The notes below the pieces were generated by a model, which searched no databases, had not been told where the DNA came from, and saw only the letters and a list, made by a program, of their open reading frames with translations. From the NCBI GenBank assembly GCA_951804985.1, contig OX638135.1, forward strand, positions 8,268,358-8,332,357: a stretch of 64,000 nt of DNA, given 5' to 3'. The stretch comes from Dryomyza anilis (Eukaryota > Arthropoda > Insecta > Diptera > Dryomyzidae). A program made the position numbers and the translations under genes. Positions 54,369 through 64,000 of this stretch are shown piece by piece (position 1 is the stretch's first letter; each line of letters starts with the position of its first letter).

Positions 54369-55761
54369 CTTTACAGCTTTGCTTTCAACATATCGATCCG
54401 TTTAGCTGCTATCACTCAGAATATAAAGGCATATTTCGAACAGGCATATTTATTTTTTCGTTGCTACCATGATATCAGACAGACGATAAACACTACGTGT
54501 GTGTATTCTAGTACAGCCATCCATTTGGCAACAAAAACTTCTTCTAACACGCACAAGTTTTCTCGAGTGGACATTTGATAAAGTTTGCCTTCAGTACCTG
54601 TTCAGAATACGATGAGGCATACCTACCTATGCTCACCTGAAATGATCCTGATCAAGGTCGACTAGGGCAATCCAATTTCCATTCGGGCGGATAATTATCT
54701 CAGAGAACTACACTCATAATAAAACATGTATTTTTATAAAACCAATTTTGAAAACACACTGTATATCATTGGGAGTTCTAGATACCCCCTTACTTTGTAA
54801 CATTATTTTTCATGACATAAACTAAGGAACCAGTGCACAAACTATATGCATCCTGAAGCTTGACACCCCGTATTTATAAAACTAATATTACTTATAATCT
54901 TCCAAGGCATATCGACAGACTTAGCGGTAAAAACGTTAATAAAAATAAATTAAATTTATATTTTAATTATTTTTACATGTATACGTCTTTATGTATCTTA
55001 TATCAATATATTTTTTATAGGTCGCAAATAACTACCATAACGTACATTTCTCGGTTTAAAAATTTAATTAGTATAAAGTATACCACGTGTTCATTTTCTT
55101 TTAATGTTAATTATGTTTAATGGATATTTAAGAAAAGCTATCGATACATTTTAAATTTGTAGCAAGATGGCGAAAATGGATGTGAATTATCTAAAGTATA
55201 CATACAGTGGTGGTCATGAATTTAGCACAATAACAACATTGTTCTCTTCCACATTCGTCGCACAATCTTAAATATAACTGTAAATTAAAACTACACGCTT
55301 CAAAAAAAAGGGCTCTCCCAAACATAATTTTGCAGGCATTAACATGTATGTTTGGAATTTTATGTAAACATAATATATAACTGACTGATAAATCATTTGT
55401 AAACAGGGTTGTATTGAGGCTTGAACAGTGTTGTAATGAGCTCTGACTTACATTATAATATCACAGAAACATTTTAATGTTGCCCCTTAAAATGGTGTAT
55501 GTTCTAATGGAAACATAATAATTACTACATCCAAACAAAATAAATATTTGAAAACATGATTTTGAACGACCTGAATATAAATATGTTTCCAGTGAAACAT
55601 ATCAGTTGTTTCAGTACAAAAAGTAGTATGTTTGCATAGAAACATATTTAAATATTTTTTGGAAAAAAAAATACTGAAAATAAAATAAAAATTAAATGTT
55701 GTTTTTTTTAAATTATTTTTATTAAAAATCTTTAAATATGCACAGTGGAAAATTATAATAA
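54369..55761. repeat. Flanking segment, inverted match to 24378-25741
   Basis: Same non-coding sequence as in U2. It includes CAGTGGTGGTCATG at about 55205, which resembles a Tc1-like tip. A roughly 45-bp insertion-like difference lies near 54468-54510 (ACCATGATATCAGACAGACG). Confidence 0.5.
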
Positions 55762-55824
55762 TAAAATTCATATACAAATTTTTAAATGCATAAATAAATA
55801 ATTGGTTTAAAACTGCAAGTACAA

Positions 55825-56740
55825 GTGACAGCATCAATGAATGCACAATTGCACCTGCAGACGCTAAACCAGACGATACAGGCTCGCATTATATTTGGTA
55901 CAGTTACAGTTGGTCTCAGTACAGCACATAGCGTAGGCAAGGAATTCACGGAGGCTTTTGTAAAAAAAACATGCCAAATTGGGTTTGAAAATCGAAACAC
56001 TGATTTTTATTTGTGATTTTTTCACATTAGTTGCAGAAAGTATATACTGCACTATATTACGTAACTCACAGAACTCGACAGTTTCCAGTGATATTGCTTC
56101 CACAAGCAAGAGCACTGGTGCTTCATGTTCCGGATCGGCTGCGGATGAACTGCCTTCAACATCCACTGGCAGAGGTAGGCTAGCAGTATCATATCGTGAT
56201 GCTGCTCGGAAAGCTCTTCCGGTTGCGATTATTGGCAAATTGGGGAAGGAGCAAAAGATGAATGATGCAGAAGTAAAACACTGCACCGATCATCTTTGGC
56301 GGCTAGTCAGCACCGGCGGTGTCAGTGCAAACGCAAAAGGCTATGAGACGAGTGATGGCATCATTAAGGTGCTTTGCTCTTCTCAAGCCAATTTCGATTG
56401 GATTGCCACAGCCGTTGCTAAAATCCCCCCCTTGGGCAAATCGCGCTTCGCTGTTTTCAGCGGAGACGAACCCAAACGCAGGCGAGCAACATGCTGGATA
56501 CCTGGTCCTATCAGGAAAACAGCGTAAGTGTTTGCCTGCCTACGTGCTCAGAACCAGGGCATCGAAACGAACGGATGGAAAATCTATAGCCATAAACCAG
56601 AGCGAGGTCCGGAGGACAAGGAGGGCTCAACCCTGGTTGTTGGCTTAGACCAGAAGTCGTTAGATGTCATGCTATCTAAGTACGACAACCATCTAAACTT
56701 ATTCTTTGGACAGATCAAATTCCGAATCAATTCCAAATGA
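55825..56740 (+). pseudogene. ORF1 (gag-like) of LOA-d
   Basis: Frame 55825-56016 (MTASMNAQLH), then 55979-56527 (Ser/Thr-rich segment, SYRDAARKALPVAI, RFAVFSGDEPKRRR, GPIRKTA-stop), then the continuing C-terminal sequence 56528-56740 (NGWKIYSHKPERGPED, NLFFGQIKFRINSK). The TAA after GPIRKTA splits it. Role as for other ORF1 copies. Confidence 0.65.
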
Positions 56741-56777
56741 ATAGGCATATGATGAGAAACGAGTTAATTATCCTGTC

Positions 56778-59700
56778 ATGATATTTACTCAGATCAATCT
56801 GCAACATTCTAAAGCTGCTACCGCTTTACTAGGTAAGCGGCTCTCCATGTTGCATACATTACCTCACATCACAGCTATTCAAGAACCATGGGTGTATAAC
56901 AAACGCATCTGTGGTCTTAGTGAACTACGTGGTGAAACCATACTATACGATGAGCAAGCCGCAAGGCCTAGAAGCTGTCTTTTAGTATCGAAACACTTTA
57001 CTGTCACCAAGTTAACCCAATTCTGTGGGCAAGACCTGGTGGCAGCCAAATTGAGCTATGAAAGCGATAGTGGATTGAAACATCTGATTGTCGCCTCAGG
57101 CTACTTCCCCTATGACTCACTACTGCCTCCTCCGCCAAAGGCAATTGTTGAGCTCATAGAGTACTGTGATCTTAAGGAGACCGGCCTTATTATTTGCTGT
57201 GACGCTAATGCTCAACACACTGTGTGGGGCAGCAGTAAATGCAACGCACGAGGTACCAGACTCCTTGACTTCATCATGACCTCCAATCTCATGACATTCA
57301 CAACACTGGTAATAAATCCACTTTTGTGACTGCTAGAAGACAGGAAGTGATTGACCTTACTATGTCTAACTGTAGACTGAGAGAGTCAATCTTTAACTGG
57401 AAGGTTCTTAAAGAAGATTCTTTATCGGACCACAGGTATATCGTGTTTCATACTGACCGAGAGGTGCTGCCCTCTATGACGGTAAGAAACCCTAGAAAAA
57501 CGAACTGGGCACGCTTCAGACATGAACTTGAGAATTCCCTCAATATTCCTGTCAGAATTCGTACCAAAGAAAGTATTGAGACGTCCGTTCAAGTTATGAA
57601 CGATGTCATAAATTCTAGTTTTGTACGAACCTCCCGTTCCTTGGTGGAACGCTTGTCTTGAAACCTAGCGCAAGGATTCCAGAAAGCTTCTAAATAGGGC
57701 CCTAAGGAGCAACTTAGACTCTGACTGGTTTCTTTATCGAGCTAAGCAGAAAGAGTATAAGAAACGAATTCGTAAATCGAAAAGTGTTTCCTATAAAGAC
57801 TTCTGCAGTAGCATCGAATCCTGCAGTGAGACTAGCAGATTGGTCAAGTTTCTTAAAAGAGACCGAACTGCTCGACTGGACTCACTGCGGAGACCTGATG
57901 GCTCGTATACTGAGTCTAAGACAGAGGCACTCAGTGTCCTAGTTGAGACTCACTTTCCGGGAAATCAAATCCACATAGGGCCACTTTGTAATCCCAGCAC
58001 TGGGGACTGCAATAACAACTCTAATGTGACAAAACATGACTGGCAGGTTGCCAGATTGGTTGTGTACGATGAAGCTATCCAATACGCAGTGGCCTCTTTT
58101 GTTGGCTTCAAGTCACCTGGACCGGATGGCATCTACCCAGTCATGATACAGGAAGGTATAACCCAATTGCTACCATGCCTAAAGAAGATCTTTAGAGCAA
58201 GTCTCGCATGGGCATACATTTCGACATCCTGGCGTTTAGTTAAAGTAGCCTTCATTCCTAAAGTTGGAAGACAAGACTATTCCATAGCCTTCAGACCCAT
58301 TAGTATTATGTCCTTCATACTAAAGTGTCTAGAAAGACTAGTTGAGCTGCACATCAGAAAAACATCGCTGTCAAGGTACCCACTATCATCAAGACAACAT
58401 GCCTACCAACGTGGAAAATCCTGTGAAACAGCATTGCAACATCTGGTTGGCCGGATCGAGCATGCTTTTTAGAGGAAGATGTACGTGATGGGCCTATTTG
58501 TTGACATCGAGGGTGCTTTTGATTATGCGACTTTTGATGGAATGTGTGACGCAGCTAGAAGGCATGGAATAGATGAAACATTGGTCAAATGGCTAAGGTC
58601 AATGCTAATGTTTAGGAGCATCACTTCTGAGGCGGAGTGCGGTCAGTATATCATGGCAGGGGTGAATAGAGGTTGTCCTCAAGGAGGCGTTCTCTCCCCC
58701 CTGCTCTGGTGTATACTGGTTGACTCTCTAGTCAACGATCTCGATGGACCAGGTGTCTATTCCCAGGCCTTGCCACAGGCTTTTCCCTCAATGAGGTCTG
58801 TGTTAAAACACAAAACTCATTGAACCGAATTGACAGCTGGTGTACTGCAAACGGACTTTCCGTCAACCCTCACAAAACAGGGATTGTTCTCTTCACTAGG
58901 AAAAGAATAATGACAGGATTATCTCTACCAGTACTTAAGGGTGTCACTATTCCTCTGTCTAAGTAAAATATCTGGGCTTAACTCTAGATAGTAAACTACT
59001 ATTGTACAAAACATGTTGAAAATAAAATTTCGCGAGCATTGAATGCCTTCTGGCAATGCAGAGGAATTTATGGGAAGACATGGGGACTATCGCCCAGCAA
59101 AACCTTATGGATTTACACGGCAATGATAAGACCGATCATATCATATGCATCGGTAGTCTGCGTGACAACTAGTCTTGCCAAGATTCAGAGAACCGTGTGT
59201 CTGGGTGTTACGGGTGCCTTTCCCACTACACCTGGTCCAGCACTGAATGCAATCTTAAACCTACCACCACTTGACATCTTCATCAGAGGCGAAGCCATGA
59301 AAGGCTGCTGGAGACTAAAACGATGTGGTTTCTGGTTTAATGTTCCCTGGAATATCTCTGACATTGCACTTGACACTCCATTAGACACCTGTCTACTGGA
59401 GATGCCCTCTGATGCAATGATAACAGAAATATTACCAAGACGAAATTTTGAGGTCTACCAACCTGACATTCAAGACTGGCTAACGCCTGACTGTGAGCCA
59501 GGTAGAGGGTCACACCGCATTTTCACAGACGGCTCCAGAACCGATCAGGGATCTGGTGCTGGAGGGTTTGTGGAACCGGATGACCGCAGACTTCACTTCG
59601 CCTTAGGCGACAATGCCTTTGTATTTCAAGCCGAAGTCTATGCTATACTTATGGTTATGGACTACATTGCGGATAATAGATGGCAGAACAGGGCTATATC

Positions 59701-60253
59701 AGTTTGCAGCGATAGTCAGGCTGCTCTTATGGCTTTGAACAACCAGGTCATCACATCCAAATGCAGATCACGTCTCAATTGTGTTGGTAAATACAATACA
59801 CTGAAACTGATTTGGGTGCCGGGCCATAAAGGAGTTTCGGGCAATGAAACATCTGACGAACTAGCACGTGCTGGATCTGAGGATAATCCATTTGTACCAG
59901 AACCTGTGCTTGGACTACCTGCATCTACGGGAAAATTCGTCATCAGCTCTTGGGTCGCCTCCGCACACAAGAGCAGATGGCTGAATGAGACGAAATGCAG
60001 ATTCTTCAAGCTCATGACACCGACGATAACCAAAAGATCGGCCTCGTTTCTACTTTCTAAAGGGACACAACGCATGTGAAAAACACATGAACGCAATCGG
60101 CCTGGCCGAAAGCGCCTTATGTTCTGCCTGCTACGAAGAAACTGGCACCACAGAGCACTATCTCTGTGACGGTCCAGCATTTTCTAGAATTAGAAGGCAG
60201 ATCTTTGGCACAGACGTGATGAGAGAGGATCAGCTTCACTCTCTATCACACAA
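56778..60253 (+). pseudogene. ORF2 of LOA-d, disabled
   Basis: Endonuclease frame 56778-57329 (QINLQHSK, AIQEPWV, ICCDANAQHTVWG) ends by a frameshift at SNLMTFTT; 57326-57661 continues with LSDHRYIVF. RT at 57840-58472 (SPGPDGIYP, FRPISIMSF, HAYQRGKSCETAL), TAG at 58470-58472, then 58479-58823 (LFVDIEGAFD, GCPQGGVLSPLLW) with YADD lost at about 58764-58768. A 346-codon frame, 59039-60079, holds the connection and an intact-looking RNase H domain. The finger at 60087 onward has CDGPAF instead of CDCPAF, losing a metal-binding Cys. Its last frame reads through the tandem junction. Confidence 0.85.
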
Positions 60254-60316
60254 TAAAATTCATATACAAATTTTTAAATGCATAAATAAATAATTGGTTT
60301 AAAACTGCAAGTACAA

Positions 60317-61232
60317 GTGACAGCATCAATGAATGCACAATTGCACCTGCAGACGCTAAACCAGACGATACAGGCTCGCATTATATTTGGTACAGTTACA
60401 GTTGGTCTCAGTACAGCACATAGCGTAGGCAAGGAATTCACGGAGGCTTTTGTAAAAAAAACATGCCAAATTGGGTTTGAAAATCGAAACACTGATTTTT
60501 ATTTGTGATTTTTTCACATTAGTTGCAGAAAGTATATACTGCACTATATTACGTAACTCACAGAACTCGACAGTTTCCAGTGATATTGCTTCCACAAGCA
60601 AGAGCACTGGTGCTTCATGTTCCGGATCGGCTGCGGATGAACTGCCTTCAACATCCACTGGCAGAGGTAGGCTAGCAGTATCATATCGTGATGCTGCTCG
60701 GAAAGCTCTTCCGGTTGCGATTATTGGCAAATTGGGGAAGGAGCAAAAGATGAATGATGCAGAAGTAAAACACTGCACCGATCATCTTTGGCGGCTAGTC
60801 AGCACCGGCGGTGTCAGTGCAAACGCAAAAGGTTATGAGACGAGTGATGGCATCATTAAGGTGCTTTGCTCTTCTCAAGCCAATTTCGATTGGATTGCCA
60901 CAGCCGTTGCTAAAATCCCCCCCTTGGGCAAATCGCGCTTCGCTGTTTTCAGCGGAGACGAACCCAAACGCAGGCGAGCAACATGCTGGATACCTGGTCC
61001 TATCAGGAAAACAGCGTAAGTGTTTGCCTGCCTACGTGCTCAGAACCAGGGCATCGAAACGAACGGATGGAAAATCTATAGCCATAAACCAGAGCGAGGT
61101 CCGGAGGACAAGGAGGGCTCAACCCTGGTTGTTGGCTTAGACCAGAAGTCGTTAGATGTCATGCTATCTAAGTACGACAACCATCTAAACTTATTCTTTG
61201 GACGGATCAAATTCCGAATCAATTCCAAATGA
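60317..61232 (+). pseudogene. ORF1 (gag-like) of LOA-e
   Basis: Same structure and same TAA after GPIRKTA as LOA-d; only a handful of substitutions, such as V for A near 60831 (QTQKVMRR). Confidence 0.65.
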
Positions 61233-61269
61233 ATAGGCATATGATGAGAAACGAGTTAATTATCCTGTC

Positions 61270-63904
61270 ATGATATTTACTCAGATCAATCTGCAACATT
61301 CTAAAGCTGCTACCGCTTTACTAGGTAAGCGGCTCTCCATGTTGCATACATTACCTCACATCACAGCTATTCAAGAACCATGGGTGTATAACAAACGCAT
61401 CTGTGGTCTTAGTGAACTACGTCGTGAAACCATACTATACGATGAGCAAGCCGCAAGGCCTAGAAGCTGTCTTTTAGTATCGAAACACTTTACTGTCACC
61501 AAGTTAACCCAATTCTGTGGGCAAGACCTGGTGGCAGCCAAATTGAGCTATGAAAGCGATAGTGGATTGAAACATCTGATTGTCGCCTCAGGCTACTTCC
61601 CCTATGACTCACTACTGCCTCCTCCGCCAAAGGCAATTGTTGAGCTCATAGAGTACTGTGATCTTAAGGAGACCGGCCTTATTATTTGCTGTGACGCTAA
61701 TGCTCAACACACTGTGTGGGGCAGCAGTAAATGCAACGCACGAGGTACCAGACTCCTTGACTTCATCATGACCTCCAATCTCATGACATTCACAACACTG
61801 GTAATAAATCCACTTTTGTGACTGCTAGAAGACAGGAAGTGATTGACCTTACTATGTCTAACTGTAGACTGAGAGAGTCAATCTTTAACTGGAAGGTTCT
61901 TAAAGAAGATTCTTTATCGGACCACAGGTATATCGTGTTTCATACTGACCGAGAGGTGCTGCCCTCTATGACGGTAAGAAACCCTAGAAACCCTAAGCTG
62001 CACATCAGAAAAACATCGCTGTCAAGGTACCCACTATCATCAAGACAACATGCCTACCAACGTGGAAAATCCTGTGAAACAGCATTGCAACATCTGGTTG
62101 GCCGGATCGAGCATGCTTTTTAGAGGAAGATGTACGTGATGGGCCTATTTGTTGACATCGAGGGTGCTTTTGATTATGCGACTTTTGATGGAATGTGTGA
62201 CGCAGCTAGAAGGCATGGAATAGATGAAACATTGGTCAAATGGCTAAGGTCAATGCTAATGTTTAGGAGCATCACTTCTGAGGCGGAGTGCGGTCAGTAT
62301 ATCATGGCAGGGGTGAATAGAGGTTGTCCTCAAGGAGGCGTTCTCTCCCCCCTGCTCTGGTGTATGCTGGTTGACTCTCTAGTCAACGATCTCGATGGAC
62401 CAGGTGTCTATTCCCAGGCCTTGCCACAGGCTTTTCCCTCAATGAGGTCTGTGTTAAAACACAAAACTCATTGAACCGAATTGACAGCTGGTGTACTGCA
62501 AACGGACTTTCCGTCAACCCTCACAAAACAGGGATTGTTCTCTTCACTAGGAAAAGAATAATGACAGGATTATCTCTACCAGTACTTAAGGGTGTCACTA
62601 TTCCTCTGTCTAAGTAAAATATCTGGGCTTAACTCTAGATAGTAAACTACTATTGTACAAAACATGTTGAAAATAAAATTTCGCGAGCATTGAATGCCTT
62701 CTGGCAATGCAGAGGAATTTATGGGAAGACATGGGGACTATCGCCCAGCAAAACCTTATGGATTTACACGGCAATGATAAGACCGATCATATCATATGCA
62801 TCGGTAGTCTGCGTGACAACTAGTCTTGCCAAGATTCAGAGAACCGTGTGTCTGGGTGTTACGGGTGCCTTTCCCACTACACCTGGTCCAGCACTGAATG
62901 CAATCTTAAACCTACCACCACTTGACATCTTCATCAGAGGCGAAGCCATGAAAGGCTGTTGGAGACTAAAACGATGTGGTTTCTGGTTTAATGTTCCCTG
63001 GAATATCTCTGACATTGCACTTGACACTCCATTAGACACCTGTCTACTGGAGATGCCCTCTGATGCAATGATAACAGAAATATTACCAAGACGAAATTTT
63101 GAGGTCTACCAACCTGACATTCAAGACTGGCTAACGCCTGACTGTGAGCCAGGTAGAGGGTCACACCGCATTTTCACAGACGGCTCCAGAACCGATCAGG
63201 GATCTGGTGCTGGAGGGTTTGTGGAACCGGATGACCGCAGACTTCACTTCGCCTTAGGCGACAATGCCTTTGTATTTCAAGCCGAAGTCTATGCTATACT
63301 TATGGTTATGGACTACATTGCGGATAATAGATGGCAGAACAGGGCTATATCAGTTTGCAGCGATAGTCAGGCTGCTCTTATGGCTTTGAACAACCAGGTC
63401 ATCACATCCAAATGCAGATCACGTCTCAATTGTGTTGGTAAATACAATACACTGAAACTGATTTGGGTGCCGGGCCATAAAGGAGTTTCGGGCAATGAAA
63501 CATCTGACGAACTAGCACGTGCTGGATCTGAGGATAATCCATTTGTACCAGAACCTGTGCTTGGACTACCTGCATCTACGGGAAAATTCGTCATCAGCTC
63601 TTGGGTCGCCTCCGCACACAAGAGCAGATGGCTGAATGAGACGAAATGCAGATTCTTCAAGCTCATGACACCGACGATAACCAAAAGATCGGCCTCGTTT
63701 CTACTTTCTAAAGGGACACAACGCATGTGAAAAACACATGAACGCAATCGGCCTGGCCGAAAGCGCCTTATGTTCTGCCTGCTACGAAGAAACTGGCACC
63801 ACAGAGCACTATCTCTGTGACGGTCCAGCATTTTCTAGAATTAGAAGGCAGATCTTTGGCACAGACGTGATGAGAGAGGATCAGCTTCACTCTCTATCAC
63901 ACAA
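61270..63904 (+). pseudogene. ORF2 of LOA-e, disabled with large RT deletion
   Basis: Endonuclease 61270-61821 has the same SNLMTFTT frameshift as LOA-d. 61818-62123 runs TVRNPRNP-KLHIRK, joining the post-endonuclease region directly to the late RT finger region. The SPGPDG and FRPIS motifs are gone. TAG at 62121-62123, LFVDIEGAFD block at 62130-62474, YADD lost at about 62415-62419, 346-codon RNase H frame 62690-63730, and a finger with the Cys-to-Gly change from 63738. Confidence 0.85.
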
Positions 63905-64000
63905 TAAAATTCATATACAAATTTTTAAATGCATAAATAAATAATTGGTTTAAAACTGCAAGTACAAGTGACAGCATCAATGAATGCACAATTGCACCTG
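63905..64000 (+). mobile_element. LOA-like non-LTR retrotransposon, copy LOA-f (5' end only, cut by window)
   Basis: Starts TAAAATTCATATACAAATTT and reaches the ORF1 start (ATGACAGCATCAATGAATGC at about 63968). It shows the tandem array has at least three units and continues past the window. Confidence 0.85.

Larger units (their letters stand above)
55762..60253 (+). mobile_element. LOA-like non-LTR retrotransposon, copy LOA-d (U3, tandem)
   Basis: 4.49-kb plus-strand unit, ORF1 then ORF2, ending CTATCACACAA and running straight into TAAAATTCATATAC, the 5' end of LOA-e. It shares the roughly 29-bp deletion with LOA-c and the lethal YADD loss with all copies. Confidence 0.85.
60254..63904 (+). 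mobile_element. LOA-like non-LTR retrotransposon, copy LOA-e (U3, tandem, RT-deleted)
   Basis: 3.65 kb. Near-identical to LOA-d except for a roughly 841-bp deletion at about 61985-61995, corresponding to about 57500-58345. It ends at the same CACACAA/TAAAATT junction into LOA-f. Confidence 0.85.

Overview
This window is a repeat-dense, AT-rich stretch of insect nuclear DNA, most likely from a cyclorrhaphan fly (Diptera). The evidence is the mix of elements: LOA-type, jockey/CR1-type and RTE-type non-LTR retrotransposons, gypsy, BEL/Pao and copia LTR-element fossils, Tc1-like transposons, and many short elements carrying the (GTCY)n / conserved core / (TA)n layout known from dipteran mini-me (DINE-1-related) repeats. 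I see no host single-copy gene, no intact tRNA or rRNA, and no bacterial-style feature. Family names are assigned from protein motifs read by eye, not from database searches.

Layout. (1) 1-11.5 kb, unit U1: a mini-me-like element, two head-to-tail minus-strand copies of an RNase H-bearing LOA-like retrotransposon (690-4246 and 4247-8715), a foldback-like element with long inverted arms, and another mini-me-like element. (2) 11.5-19.3 kb: two dead Tc1-like transposases, a gypsy pol fossil split by a mini-me-like insertion, and tRNA-SINE-like pieces. (3) 19.3-29.0 kb, unit U2: the same order as U1 with one LOA-like copy and a more complete foldback element. (4) 29-38 kb: spacer repeats carrying remnants of an RTE-like element (itself hit by a 5'-truncated jockey-like copy), another non-LTR element, BEL/Pao and copia gag. 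(5) 38.17-50.59 kb: a near-identical direct repeat of about 4.43 kb, whose two copies sit exactly at the 5' end and the 3' poly(A) end of a non-LTR element with an intact 964-codon ORF. (6) 51.6-64.0 kb, unit U3: an inverted version of U2 in which the LOA-like element is tandemly amplified (55762-60253, 60254-63904, and a third copy starting at 63905).

Two points stand out. First, the direct repeat around the intact element has the geometry of a target-site duplication, but at about 4.4 kb it is far longer than usual. An unequal exchange between two insertions, or an assembly artefact, must be excluded. Second, all five LOA-like copies that cover the region carry the same fatal lesions, including loss of the reverse transcriptase YADD motif and a shared in-frame stop. 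They nevertheless occur as head-to-tail tandems with the same junction in U1 and U3. They therefore appear to multiply at the DNA level (tandem and inverted duplication), not by retrotransposing themselves.
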